Below, piece after piece: positions 28,501 to 36,756 of a stretch of DNA of 55,786 nt. The stretch lies in the NCBI GenBank assembly GCA_017441945.1, contig JAFSBG010000181.1, positions 1 to 55,786 of the forward strand, given 5' to 3'. The notes under the pieces are model-generated. The model made no database searches and was not told the DNA's origin. It saw only the letters and a program-made list of their open reading frames with translations. Within the stretch, counting starts at the first letter, position 1, and each line of letters opens with the position of its first letter. The position numbers and the translations under genes are program-made. The DNA is from Clostridia bacterium (GTDB taxonomy: Bacteria; Bacillota; Clostridia; Oscillospirales; Butyricicoccaceae).

Positions 28501-29260
28501 GTTCCTTGATTTCGAGGTACTTGTCATAGGAAGCCTTTACCGCTGCGTGCTCGATCTTGATTTCGTCGATCTGTGTCATAAATGTTGTATGACGGCAGTG
28601 GTCGGACCAATAAGTGTCGATCATCTTAAGCTCTGTAAGGCTTGGGTCGCGCTTTTCTTCATTCTTGAAGTAGTTCTGGCAGAATGCTACGTCGTCTGTA
28701 TCCATAGCAAGGCCGTATTCCTTAATGAAACCAGCGAACTTGTCCTCTGTCATATTGATAAAGCCTTCAATATATGGAGTCTTTTCAGGAACAGGCTGGA
28801 TGTTTTCAAGTGTTTCAAACTTTTCAAGGGATGCTTCTCTCATTTCAACAGGGTTGATAATGTGAGCCTTGATGCGTGCAACTTCCTGTTCGGAAAGCTT
28901 ACCGTTAAGAACGATAACCTTTGCACAGCGGCAGATTGGACGAACGCCGCCTGTTACGAACTGGATGCACTGCTGAGCGGAGTCTGCTCTCTGGTCAAAC
29001 TGGCCAGGGAGGAACTCGATGCCGAAGATGATGCCTTCGTCATTTACTTCGAAGCATACATCGTCGACCTGTGGCTCGGAGAAGACACTCTTGATTGTCT
29101 TCTGGAATGTTTCTTCGTCGATGCCTTCGACGTCATATCTGTTGTAGATTTTGATATCCTCAAGGTTTACGATACCGAGATTCTTTCTGATATCGTTAAG
29201 CATTGAGCGCTCTTCGTTGGCAAACTCAGCCTTTTTGGATACATAAACTCTAAATACCAT
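25565..29260 (-). CDS. purL: Phosphoribosylformylglycinamidine synthase, single chain
   Basis: A 1231-residue large-type FGAM synthase (step 4 of purine synthesis), with a PurS-like N-terminus, two PurM-like ATP-binding halves and a C-terminal glutamine amidotransferase. The amidotransferase triad is Cys1072 (CGICNG), His1139 and Glu1141 (SHGEG). Separate purS and purQ genes are therefore not needed. The start at 29260 overlaps the end of purD by 11 bases, with GGGGG upstream. It is the last gene of the purine operon. An uninterrupted frame on the opposite strand is a codon-bias shadow. Confidence 0.96.
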   Translation of the reverse strand: MVFRVYVSKKAEFANEERSMLNDIRKNLGIVNLEDIKIYNRYDVEGIDEETFQKTIKSVFSEPQVDDVCFEVNDEGIIFGIEFLPGQFDQRADSAQQCIQFVTGGVRPICRCAKVIVLNGKLSEQEVARIKAHIINPVEMREASLEKFETLENIQPVPEKTPYIEGFINMTEDKFAGFIKEYGLAMDTDDVAFCQNYFKNEEKRDPSLTELKMIDTYWSDHCRHTTFMTQIDEIKIEHAAVKASYDKYLEIKEQLYPNKNRPCTLMDLATLGAKYLKRTGIMKNLDESEEINACSVKINVDVDGKKQKWLMMFKNETHNHPTEIEPFGGAATCLGGAIRDPLSGRSYVYQAMRLTGAGNPLTPVADTLKGKLPQSKICQTAAAGYSSYGNQIGLATGHVAEVYHDGFVAKRMEVGAVIGAAPAKNVIRKSPECGDVVILLGGATGRDGVGGASGSSKAHDVTSLESCGAEVQKGNPPEERKIQRLFRNGKVTRMIKRCNDFGAGGVSVAIGELADSLKINLDVVPKKYDGLTGTELAISESQERMAVVVAAKDAERFVKEANKENLSAVVVAEVTDTNRLEIFHEGEKIVDLSRDFLNSAGATKFAQVEILNDALTQQVENAPLDEAWEYMMASLNVASQRGLVERFDATIGAGTVLMPFGGKRQMTPAQAMAALIPVREGNTNTASVMAYGYDPFLAQQSPYYGAYYAVVSSVAKMIAAGGDMKNAWLSFQEYFERLRKDPKRWGKPFAALLGGFEAQLALGLGAIGGKDSMSGSFEDIDVPPTLISFVASATKADNVISPEFKRNDTSLYLIQPEKDENGLYNKESLVKTFKNVQKAIEDKRILSAYAVGVGGIAEAVTKMAFGNKIGAKLVNTLSQEELFEKKYGAFVVETDGVLRFGKKIGVTTKDYNIYVHGNILSIEKLEKLWAETLEPVYPTTGGEENKIYENLSYKAEKVLSPLVKAPQPSVLIPVFPGTNCEYDTARAFEKYGAKTEIFVVRNRTPEEVQESAKRLATAIKNSHIVALPGGFSGGDEPDGSAKFIVSLLRNPRVAKEIRALLNKRDGLMCGICNGFQALVKLGLVPYGKIVEPNENNPTLTFNTIGRHQSRLVHTRIASNKSPWLMHTNVGDIHTIAISHGEGRFIANEKELKKLIKNGQIATQYVDLNGNATSDILFNPNNSVMAIEGITSPDGRVFGKMGHTERNGLHLYKNVPDTQEQLIFKGAVDYYK

Positions 29261-30518
29261 CTCTTTTTCCCCCTATATCCTTTCTATAGAAGCTTTTTTC
29301 AAAGGAAATTTTATCTATATTTTTATATACATGGTCCTGAGCAGACTGCAAATCTTCACCGATATATGTGAGACCGAGCACTCTGCCGCCGTTTGTATAA
29401 TACTTGCCGTCCTTCATTGTTGTGCCGCTGTGGAACACATAGAAGTCTTCACACTGGCCGTTTTCATCGAGACCTTCAATCAGCTTGTTCTTTTCATAGC
29501 TGCCAGGATAGCCGCCCGAAACCATCATAACGCATACGCAGGCGCCGTCCTTTGTTTCGATTTCAACATCAGCCAGCTTTTCGTCGATGATTGCATTCAT
29601 AACGCTGAGCAGATCTGTCTTGAGAAGGGACAGGCAGACCTGAGCTTCTGGGTCGCCGAAGCGGCAGTTGTATTCGATGACCTTAGGGCCTTCTTCTGTG
29701 ATGATAAGGCCGAAGTAAAGCACGCCCTTGAATGTTCTGCCTTCCTTGTTCATGGCTTCCATTGTAGGAATCATGATTTCACGGACTGCTCTTTCTTCAA
29801 CTTCCTTTGTGTAAACAGGGTTTGGAGCGATAACGCCCATGCCGCCTGTGTTGAGACCCTTGTCGCCGTCTAAAGCTCTCTTGTGGTCCTTTGCGGAAGT
29901 AAGAGGCTTGATGCACTTGCCGTCTGTGAAAGCGAGGACAGAAACCTCTGTGCCTGTCAGGAACTCTTCGACAACGATTTTGGAGCTGCTTGCGCCGAAC
30001 ATACCGTTATCGATCATTTCATGGATAGCAGACTTTGCTTCTTCAAGGTTTTCAGCGATGATAACGCCCTTGCCGAGAGCAAGACCGGAAGCCTTGATTA
30101 CGACAGGGAATTTGTTCATCTTTTCAACATATTCAATGGCTTTTGCGCTTTCTGTGAAGATTTCGTAAGCGGCTGTAGGGATGCCGTACTTCTTCATAAG
30201 ATCCTTGGCGAAAGCCTTGGAGCCTTCGATGATAGCCGCGTCCTTCTTAGGACCGAAAGCGCGGATACCTGCTTCTTCCATAGCGTCGACCATGCCGAGC
30301 ACCAATGGATCGTCTGGGGAAACTACGCAAAGGTCGATATTTTCCTTCTTGCAGAAATCGACCATGCCTTCTATATCTGTGGCTTTGATCGGCACATTTG
30401 TTGCGAGCGCTCCGATACCGCCGTTACCGGGAGCGCAGAAGATTTCTCTGCCCTCGCCTGTAAGGCTTTTAATCGTAGCGTGCTCTCTGCCGCCGCCACC
30501 TACTACCAAAATTTTCAT
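29250..30518 (-). CDS. purD: Phosphoribosylamine-glycine ligase
   Basis: A 422-residue ATP-grasp enzyme that joins glycine to phosphoribosylamine (step 2). It shows the start KILVVGGGGREHA, the SPDDPLV motif, SGLALGKGVI, TGGMGVIAP, and YNCRFGDPEAQ. GGAGG is 5 nt upstream. It overlaps purL and is separated from the preceding membrane gene by a composite palindromic element. Confidence 0.97.
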   Translation of the reverse strand: MKILVVGGGGREHATIKSLTGEGREIFCAPGNGGIGALATNVPIKATDIEGMVDFCKKENIDLCVVSPDDPLVLGMVDAMEEAGIRAFGPKKDAAIIEGSKAFAKDLMKKYGIPTAAYEIFTESAKAIEYVEKMNKFPVVIKASGLALGKGVIIAENLEEAKSAIHEMIDNGMFGASSSKIVVEEFLTGTEVSVLAFTDGKCIKPLTSAKDHKRALDGDKGLNTGGMGVIAPNPVYTKEVEERAVREIMIPTMEAMNKEGRTFKGVLYFGLIITEEGPKVIEYNCRFGDPEAQVCLSLLKTDLLSVMNAIIDEKLADVEIETKDGACVCVMMVSGGYPGSYEKNKLIEGLDENGQCEDFYVFHSGTTMKDGKYYTNGGRVLGLTYIGEDLQSAQDHVYKNIDKISFEKSFYRKDIGGKRDGI

Positions 30519-30540
30519 TATTCCTCCGGAATGCGTTCTT

Positions 30541-30650
30541 TAATTCTCTCCCTCCACCATCGCAAAGCGATGGTCCCCCTCCCTCTAAACGGGGTCCCCG
30601 AACAGCCTGCTGTTTGGGGTGTCTCCAATAGGGAGGCAAGCAAAAGGGAA
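30541..30650 (+). repeat. Composite element between the membrane gene and purD
   Basis: CTCCCTCC, an ACCATCGC-AAA-GCGATGGT stem, CCCCCTCCC, then 29-bp covarying palindrome copy 2 at 30591-30619 (arms GAACAGC / GCTGTTT), and a closing GGGAGGC. It is oriented against transcription of the purine operon. Confidence 0.8.
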
Positions 30651-30654
30651 TCTC

Positions 30655-31200
30655 TCATATTTTTCTGATGTTCTGTCTTAAGCTCTGTATCATAAATGTA
30701 AATGACAGGCTGAAAAAGACCTCAAGCAGGCTTGTCACCATACCGATTTCTGTGAAAAACACGGCTGAAAGGGCGATATTCGCCCAGTTCCAGTAAAAAT
30801 ACCTGCGGTATTTTGCCCTGTCTCCCTTCCACAGCCTTATTATAATATGTGTCACGCACAAGTCAGCCATGACTGCCGCCATAAAGCAGCAGGCTGTGTG
30901 CAGCCACGCCATATTGGGCCATTTTTCTGGGAAATAGGGAAGGATTATCCCCGATATCAGCAGGAATACTGCCGATATCAGGGTGAGTTTTTCAAAAATC
31001 GTGCCAATGGTGTATTTTATTATGCCGCCCAGGGAAAGGCTTATAAAGCCTGCGAAAACCGCTCCCCATGTGAGAAACAGCTCCCGCCGCCCAAGGGCGT
31101 TGCCCAGCACTGTGAAATTGAGGTCTGTCATGCCGCTGCCCATTACAAAAAACAGAGTAAGGGCGGGAATTATCCCGTAGGCAAAAAGACAGGACAGCAT
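30655..31200 (-). CDS. Integral membrane protein of unknown function in the purine operon
   Basis: A 181-residue protein with about six predicted membrane helices and short loops; the most polar part is WKGDRAKYRR near residue 125, probably cytoplasmic. No family is recognised. It starts 6 bases after purH' without a clear ribosome site, so its translation is probably coupled. Its place between purine genes suggests a link to purine, folate or formate metabolism, but nothing in the sequence shows a substrate. Confidence 0.6.
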   Translation of the reverse strand: MLSCLFAYGIIPALTLFFVMGSGMTDLNFTVLGNALGRRELFLTWGAVFAGFISLSLGGIIKYTIGTIFEKLTLISAVFLLISGIILPYFPEKWPNMAWLHTACCFMAAVMADLCVTHIIIRLWKGDRAKYRRYFYWNWANIALSAVFFTEIGMVTSLLEVFFSLSFTFMIQSLRQNIRKI

Positions 31201-31206
31201 TTTATA

Positions 31207-32382
31207 TTAGTGGTGGAAAAGTCTGATGCCTGTGAAGGCCATTACCATATTGTACTTGTTGCAGACTTCGATAACATTGTCATCACGAACAGAGCCGCCT
31301 GGTTCAGCGATATACTGAACACCTGTCTTATATGCTCTTTCGATATTATCGCCGAATGGGAAGAATGCATCGGAACCGAGGGAAACGCCCTTGAGAGTAG
31401 AAAGCCATGCCTTCTTTTCTTCCATTGTGAATACTTCCGGCTTTTCTTCAAAGAGATTCTGCCATGTACCTTCACGGAGAACGTCATCGTGTTCTTCAGA
31501 GATGTAAACATCGATTGTGTTATCTCTGTCAGCGCGGCCAAGGCCCTTCTTGAACTTGAGGTTAAGAACCTTTTCGTGCTGGCGGAGATACCAGTTGTCT
31601 GCCTTCTGGCCTGCAAGACGTGTGCAGTGGATTCTCGACTGCTGACCTGCGCCGATACCGATTGCCTGACCATCCTTTACATAGCATACAGAGTTGGACT
31701 GTGTATACTTGAGAGTGATGAGAGCAACAGCAAGGTCACGCTTTGCGTTATCTGGAAGATCCTTGTTTTCTGTTACGATATTATTGAAGAAATCCTTGTC
31801 GATCTTGAGCTCGTTTCTGCCCTGTTCAAAAGTTACGCCGAAAACGTCCTTTGTTTCGATTGGAGCAGGAACATAGTTTGTATCGATCTTGATTACGTTA
31901 TAGCCGCCCTTCTTCTTTTCCTTGAGAATCTGGAGAGCTTCTTCTGTGAAGTCAGGAGCGATAACGCCGTCAGAAACTTCACGCTTGATGATGCGTGCTG
32001 TGCAAGCGTCGCAAGTATCGGAAAGAGCGATGAAATCGCCGAAAGAGGACATTCTGTCTGCGCCTCTTGCTCTTACATAAGCAGTAGCGATTGGTGTGAG
32101 CTCTTCGTTTGCTGGTGCAAAGTAGATCTGCTTTTCAACATCGTTGAGAGGAACTGCAACGGCTGCGCCTGCAGGAGAAACGTGCTTGAAGGATGTTGCA
32201 GCAGGAAGACCTGTTGCAATCTTGAGCTCACGGACAAGCTGCCATGCGTTGAATGCGTCGAGGAGGTTGATGTAACCAGGTCTGCCGTTTAATACTGTGA
32301 TTGGAAGGTTCCCTTCCTTCATAAAGATGCGGGATGGCTTCTGGTTAGGGTTACAACCATATTTAAGTTCAAGTTCTGTCAT
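31207..32382 (-). CDS. purH: Stand-alone AICAR transformylase
   Basis: A 391-residue protein corresponding only to the formyltransferase half of PurH. It formylates AICAR with 10-formyl-THF (step 9). The key motif SFKHVSPAGAA carries the catalytic Lys-His pair; RARGADRMSSFGDF, KYTQSNSVCY, GAGQQSRIHCTRLAG and DAFFPF follow, and it ends RLFHH. From memory these stretches resemble the vertebrate ATIC domain more than the E. coli PurH domain. The IMP cyclohydrolase (MGS-like) domain is absent; that activity is supplied by the upstream purO gene. Confidence 0.92.
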   Translation of the reverse strand: MTELELKYGCNPNQKPSRIFMKEGNLPITVLNGRPGYINLLDAFNAWQLVRELKIATGLPAATSFKHVSPAGAAVAVPLNDVEKQIYFAPANEELTPIATAYVRARGADRMSSFGDFIALSDTCDACTARIIKREVSDGVIAPDFTEEALQILKEKKKGGYNVIKIDTNYVPAPIETKDVFGVTFEQGRNELKIDKDFFNNIVTENKDLPDNAKRDLAVALITLKYTQSNSVCYVKDGQAIGIGAGQQSRIHCTRLAGQKADNWYLRQHEKVLNLKFKKGLGRADRDNTIDVYISEEHDDVLREGTWQNLFEEKPEVFTMEEKKAWLSTLKGVSLGSDAFFPFGDNIERAYKTGVQYIAEPGGSVRDDNVIEVCNKYNMVMAFTGIRLFHH

Positions 32383-32397
32383 TTTTCTAACTCCCGA

Positions 32398-33093
32398 TTA
32401 CTTATTTTTATTGATGATTGTTGTCTTTTCGCTGCCGTCCTTGAGGGAGATGTAGCGTACGAAAAGAGAAACCTTGTTGTCTTCGTTAAGGCTGTTCCAC
32501 AGCATATTTGTAAAGCCTTCCATATCGTCATTTACAGCAACCTTGCGTGGTTCGCCGACAAATGTTGGGATTGGGTTGCCGTCCTGCTCATAAGTGTGGA
32601 TGATTCTGCCTTCACCATTGACCGGTGCCATATATTCATAGAAATATCTGAGGCACTGAGCGTCATTGCCTTCGTCGCTCTTGAGAATGCTCATCTTGAA
32701 TGCGCCTGTCTTGTTATCGACAACTGCGGAGATACGAGGTGTCCAGTTTGGTGGGTCTGGTTCGAATTCACGAGTGCGGAGAGCTTCTTCAAAGCTCTTG
32801 CCTTCCTTCATGAAATCATAAACTGTATCTGTCTGGTCGCCGTTTGTAACGATTGTATGACCGTTGATTACGCGAACAGGGGCATAGATAACGAGGCTTG
32901 GGTCGGAAAGCTTGCTTTCATCAAATGCCTTTGTGCGGATGCCTTCTTCAAATGGAACGAAAACGCGGTTGCGGGAGTTTACGCTTCTGCCCATGATGAA
33001 GTAAGCGAGAACGATGTTTTCTTCTGTCTTGCCGACGAGAACACCGCGTCCCGGATATGTGTTATTCTTGAGATAATTTTCAAGGTTAATCAT
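32398..33093 (-). CDS. purO: IMP cyclohydrolase, PurO type
   Basis: A 231-residue protein of the PurO family (PF07826 type) first known from archaea, which closes FAICAR to IMP (step 10). Recognisable parts are the start NLENYLKNNTYPGRGVLVG, then YFIMGRSVNSRNRVF, and PPNWTPRISAV. The start at 33093 was chosen because AGAGG is 11 nt upstream; frames extending to 33222 run through repeat DNA. It lies 15 bases before the AICAR transformylase, and the two together replace PurH. Confidence 0.88.
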   Translation of the reverse strand: MINLENYLKNNTYPGRGVLVGKTEENIVLAYFIMGRSVNSRNRVFVPFEEGIRTKAFDESKLSDPSLVIYAPVRVINGHTIVTNGDQTDTVYDFMKEGKSFEEALRTREFEPDPPNWTPRISAVVDNKTGAFKMSILKSDEGNDAQCLRYFYEYMAPVNGEGRIIHTYEQDGNPIPTFVGEPRKVAVNDDMEGFTNMLWNSLNEDNKVSLFVRYISLKDGSEKTTIINKNK

Positions 33094-33135
33094 TTTTATC
33101 ATTTCCTCTCTTGTTTTTTGTGGATCAGTAAAGTT

Positions 33136-33268
33136 CATGCTGTGGCATGAAAATGAATTGACTTCGTCGTGAATTGCCTTTCGGCATGAATTGACTGCGT
33201 CATGAATTGAATTGCGGTGCAATTCATTAAGGTGCCTGCGGCGCTATTTAATAAAACGCCCGTCGGGC
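33136..33268 (+). repeat. Array of (A/G)TGAATT units alternating with mini-hairpins
   Basis: CATGC-TGTG-GCATG, then heptamers at 33153, 33169, 33186 and 33202, each followed by a different palindrome (GAC-TTC-GTC, GCC-TTTC-GGC, GAC-TGC-GTC, GAATTGC-GGT-GCAATTC). Next come ATTAAG, GTGCC-TGC-GGCGC, TATTTAATAAAA and GCCC-GTC-GGGC. It is the counterpart of the array at 16675-16790. Confidence 0.85.
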
Positions 33269-33412
33269 TACACCTCATCTGTCAGCCTTACGGCTGCCAC
33301 CTTCCCAAATGGGGTCCCCGGGCGGCCTGCCGTCTGGGGTATGAATCAAGGGGAAGGCTCTATCCCTCCGTCAATCTTTGATTGACACCTCCCCTTACAC
33401 AGGGGAGGCTTG
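33269..33412 (+). repeat. Composite element between purN and purO
   Basis: It continues the array: TACACCTCATC, CAGCC-TTAC-GGCTG, CTTCCC, 29-bp covarying palindrome copy 3 at 33311-33339 (arms GGGCGGC / GCCGTCT, two G-T wobbles), GGGGAAGG, then GTCAATC-TTT-GATTGAC and CCTCCCCTTACACAGGGGAGG. With the preceding array it fills the 323-bp gap 33094-33416. Confidence 0.85.
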
Positions 33413-33416
33413 ACCT

Positions 33417-34004
33417 TTACTGATTTGCAAGCTTATTGATGACTTCCGGCAGGATTATCCATTCTGCCTCTGTCATAACGCGCTTCTGGAGCACTTCAGG
33501 AGTGTCGCCTTCTTCGACATACACAGCCTTCTGTGCCAATATTTCGCCGCCGTCCACGATTTCATCGACATAGTGGACGGTTGCGCCTGTTACTTTTACA
33601 CCCTTTTTGAGAGCTTCCTCATGGACTTTAAGACCGTAATAGCCTTCGCCGCAGAAGGATGGGATGAGTGAAGGGTGGATATTTATGATTTTCTTTTCAA
33701 ACGCTCTGATGAACTTTGGAGAAAGAACGCTGAGGAAGCCTGCAAGGACGACAAGACCGCAGCCTTCGGCATTGATAGCATCTATCATTGCCTGTTCAGC
33801 ATCTTCCTTTGAAGCAAAGTCCTTCTTGCGGATAACGGCAGTTTTGATGCCGTGATTTTTAGCGCGTTCAAGAGCGTAAGCAGATGTTTTGTTTGCAATA
33901 ACGAGGGCAACCTCGGCATTTTTAATCTTGCCCGAATCAATGGCATCTAAAATTGCCTGAAGGTTTGTGCCGCCGCCCGAAACGAGAACAGCAAGTTTTA
34001 GCAT
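33417..34004 (-). CDS. purN: Phosphoribosylglycinamide formyltransferase
   Basis: A 195-residue 10-formyl-THF dependent GAR transformylase (step 3). It has the SGGGTNLQAI start, the catalytic NIHPSLIPSF stretch with the HPS histidine, and GATVHYVDEIVDGG ending in the catalytic Asp. Its ATG lies inside the last codons of purM (ATGCTAA), so the two are translationally coupled. Confidence 0.96.
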   Translation of the reverse strand: MLKLAVLVSGGGTNLQAILDAIDSGKIKNAEVALVIANKTSAYALERAKNHGIKTAVIRKKDFASKEDAEQAMIDAINAEGCGLVVLAGFLSVLSPKFIRAFEKKIINIHPSLIPSFCGEGYYGLKVHEEALKKGVKVTGATVHYVDEIVDGGEILAQKAVYVEEGDTPEVLQKRVMTEAEWIILPEVINKLANQ

Positions 34005-35029
34005 AATTCGATACCGTGTTCGCCGTCTTCTACATGGCCGATTACATAAGCGTCTTCGCCGTTTGCCTTGAGAATTTCGAGAGCCTTTTCCACGTCTTCC
34101 TTAGCTACGATTGTGATCATACCAACACCCATGTTGAATGTGGAGAACATATCAGGCATTGGAATGCCGCCACGTTCTGCGATGAGCTTGAAGATTGGGA
34201 GAATGCGTACGGAATCCTGCTGGATAACAGCCTTCTTGCCCTTTGGAAGAGCTCTTGGAATGTTTTCATAGAAGCCGCCGCCTGTGATGTGAGCGATGCT
34301 CTTTACCTTGATTTCATCGAGGAGAGCAAGAACAGGCTTTACATAAATCTTTGTAGGTGTGATGAGAGCTTCGCCAAGTGTCTTGCCGAGAGATTCTTCA
34401 TACTTGTTGAGGTCTGCGTTTTCAACGTCAAATACCTTACGAACGAGGGAGAAGCCGTTGGAATGAACGCCGCTGGATGGGATAGCGATAAGAACGTCGC
34501 CTGCGTTTACGTTATCGTTACTGAGAATGTTCTTCTTGTCAACGATACCGACAGCAAAGCCTGCGAGGTCATATTCTTCTTCCTTCATGAGACCAGGATG
34601 TTCTGCTGTTTCACCGCCGATGAGAGCGCAGCCTGCCTGTACACAGCCTTCTGCAACGCCAGAAACGAGAGCAGCTACCTTTTCAGGATAGTTCTTGCCG
34701 ATTGCGATGTAGTCGAGGAAGAAAAGTGGCTTTGCGCCGCCGCAGATAATGTCGTTTACGCACATAGCAACACAGTCGATGCCGAGAGTGTCATGCTTGT
34801 CCATAAGATAACCGAGCTTTACCTTTGTGCCGCAGCCGTCTGTGCCGGAAACGAGAACCGGTTCTTCATAGCCTGTTGGGAGAGCGATGAGACCGCCGAA
34901 ACCGCCGAGGCCGGAGAGAACGTGCTCTGTCATTGTGCGTGCAACGCTTGCCTTCATGAGTTCAACAGCCTTGTAGCCTGCTGTTACGTCAACGCCCGCT
35001 GCCTTGTAGCTATCGCTGAAATTTTTCAT
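33998..35029 (-). CDS. purM: Phosphoribosylaminoimidazole (AIR) synthetase
   Basis: A 343-residue ATP-dependent cyclo-ligase (step 5). The start SYKAAGVDVTAGYKAV, the VSGTDGCGTKVKLG loop, CVNDIICGGAKPLFFLDYIA, GGETAEHPGL and HITGGGFYENIPR are all typical. The start at 35029 has AAGGTG 8 nt upstream; longer frames to 35191 cross repeat DNA. It overlaps purN by 7 bases. Confidence 0.96.
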   Translation of the reverse strand: MKNFSDSYKAAGVDVTAGYKAVELMKASVARTMTEHVLSGLGGFGGLIALPTGYEEPVLVSGTDGCGTKVKLGYLMDKHDTLGIDCVAMCVNDIICGGAKPLFFLDYIAIGKNYPEKVAALVSGVAEGCVQAGCALIGGETAEHPGLMKEEEYDLAGFAVGIVDKKNILSNDNVNAGDVLIAIPSSGVHSNGFSLVRKVFDVENADLNKYEESLGKTLGEALITPTKIYVKPVLALLDEIKVKSIAHITGGGFYENIPRALPKGKKAVIQQDSVRILPIFKLIAERGGIPMPDMFSTFNMGVGMITIVAKEDVEKALEILKANGEDAYVIGHVEDGEHGIELC

Positions 35030-35075
35030 AGTGATCACCTTTATAGTTAAATATTTTTGTTTTCCATTTCTTTCT

Positions 35076-35226
35076 CGGCTCCCCTTGTCAGGGGAGCTGG
35101 ATTCGTCCATAGGACGAAGACTGAGGGGTAGTCGTCTCTCCCTCCGTCTTTTGCTTCGCAAAATCCACCTCCCAAACGGGGTCCCCGACAAGCTTGCTTG
35201 TTGGGGTGAATATCAGAGGGAGGCAA
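35076..35226 (+). repeat. Composite element between purF and purM
   Basis: CTCCCCTTGTCAGGGGAG, a GTCC-ATA-GGAC hairpin, CTGAGGGG, TTTTGC-TTC-GCAAAA, CCACCTCCC, then 29-bp covarying palindrome copy 4 at 35178-35206 (arms GACAAGC / GCTTGTT), and closing GAGGGAGGC. Confidence 0.8.
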
Positions 35227-35245
35227 GAATATTTAAAATAATATT

Positions 35246-36715
35246 TTAGATATCGAGCTTTTCGTCGAACTTATCCTTCATAGCGGCCTTTTCAACGCTG
35301 ATAGGATATTCGCCTGTGAAGCAGCCGAGGCAGAAGCCCTTTGCCTTGCAGCCCTTGGCTACGCACTTTGCATCTTCGATATTGAGGAAGCCGAGAGAGT
35401 CAGCACCGATCGACTCACGCATTTCTTCCATAGACATACGGCAGGCAATAAGATTCTTCTTATTGTCGATATCTGTGCCGAAGTAACATTCATTGATGAA
35501 TGGAGGGGAGGAAAGGCGGAGATGGATTTCCTTTGCGCCTGCTTCTCTGAGAAGTCTTACGATACGGGCAGATGTTGTACCTCTTACGATAGAGTCGTCA
35601 ACGAGAACAACGCGCTTGCCTCTTACTGTGTCAGCGATTGGGTTAAGCTTGATCTTAACAGAGTTTTCACGCTGGGACTGGAGAGGCTGGATAAATGTTC
35701 TGCCTATGTATCTGTTCTTGAGAAGGCCAACGCCGTAAGGGATGCCCGATTCTTCTGCATAACCCATAGCTGCGTCAAGACCGGAGTCAGGAACACCGCA
35801 GACGATGTCAGCATCGACAGGGTGGGATTTTGCAAGGAAGCGGCCTGCCTGCTTTCTTGCTTCGTGAACGCTTGCGCCTTCGATTACAGAGTCAGGACGT
35901 GCAAAGTATACATATTCAAATACGCAGAGACCGTCTGCAGGACCGGAGCTCTTCTTGTATACCTTGAGTTCGCCGTCTTCAACTTCAACGATTTCGCCAG
36001 GCTCAACATCACGGAGGAACTTTGCGCCGACAGAGTCGAGAGCGCATGTTTCGGATGCGAATACATAGCCTCCCTTAAGTGTACCGATGCAGAGAGGACG
36101 GAAGCCGTGAGGGTCACGGGCTGCGATCATCTTTCTTGGGGACATGATAAGGAGGGAGTAGGAGCCTTCAAGCTTTTCCATAGCTCTTTCGATAGCTTCT
36201 TCGATAGAGGAAGCTGTGAGACGTTCCTTTGCGATGAGATAGGAGATAACTTCTGTGTCGTTTGTTGTGTGGAAAATAACGCCCTGATTTCTCAGTTCTT
36301 CACGGATCTCAACGCCGTTTACAAGATTACCGTTGTGAGCGAGAACGAGAGTACCTTTAGCGTGTCTTACAACGAGAGGCTGTGCGTTTACAGGGCTGGA
36401 CTGTTCCTTCGGAGCATATCTTACGTGGCCGATAGCCATCTGGCCGAGAGGGAACTTTTCCATTACATCGAGTGTGAAAACTTCAGGGACAAGGCCGACA
36501 TCCTTTACAGTTGTCATAACGCCGCGGTCATTTACGCAGATACCGCAGGATTCCTGACCTCTGTGCTGGAGAGCATAAAGACCAAACTGAGTTTCACCTG
36601 CTACGTTGACGTCAGAGCCAGGCACTGTTGTGATGCCGAAAACACCGCACTCGTCATGGATAACGTCTTTTTCGAGTTCAAATTCTTCTTCTGTGAAAAT
36701 GTTGCTTGTAATCAT
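35246..36715 (-). CDS. purF: Amidophosphoribosyltransferase
   Basis: A 489-residue enzyme for the committed first step of purine synthesis. The nucleophile is Cys23 (DECGVFG) after a 22-residue propeptide that should be cleaved. PRPP is bound by VVLVDDSIVRGTTS. The cysteines in LCVFEY, LIACRMS and GFCLGCF match the 4Fe-4S ligands of the B. subtilis type. The start at 36715 has AGAAGG 7 nt upstream. It is flanked on both sides by composite repeats, so it is a separate segment of the operon. Confidence 0.96.
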   Translation of the reverse strand: MITSNIFTEEEFELEKDVIHDECGVFGITTVPGSDVNVAGETQFGLYALQHRGQESCGICVNDRGVMTTVKDVGLVPEVFTLDVMEKFPLGQMAIGHVRYAPKEQSSPVNAQPLVVRHAKGTLVLAHNGNLVNGVEIREELRNQGVIFHTTNDTEVISYLIAKERLTASSIEEAIERAMEKLEGSYSLLIMSPRKMIAARDPHGFRPLCIGTLKGGYVFASETCALDSVGAKFLRDVEPGEIVEVEDGELKVYKKSSGPADGLCVFEYVYFARPDSVIEGASVHEARKQAGRFLAKSHPVDADIVCGVPDSGLDAAMGYAEESGIPYGVGLLKNRYIGRTFIQPLQSQRENSVKIKLNPIADTVRGKRVVLVDDSIVRGTTSARIVRLLREAGAKEIHLRLSSPPFINECYFGTDIDNKKNLIACRMSMEEMRESIGADSLGFLNIEDAKCVAKGCKAKGFCLGCFTGEYPISVEKAAMKDKFDEKLDI

Positions 36716-36756
36716 AATTATACCTTCTTTCACATTTACGGATTTGTATATTTAAT

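Noticed and set aside
25445-29206. An uninterrupted 1253-codon reading frame opposite purL
   Set aside because: It mirrors purL codon bias (few stops in that antisense frame), is rich in Cys and Trp, has no ribosome site and matches no family.
33094-33222. N-terminal extension of PurO
   Set aside because: The extra codons are translated repeat DNA, and a better ribosome site precedes 33093.
35030-35191. N-terminal extension of PurM
   Set aside because: It translates the composite repeat; the ATG at 35029 has a proper ribosome site.
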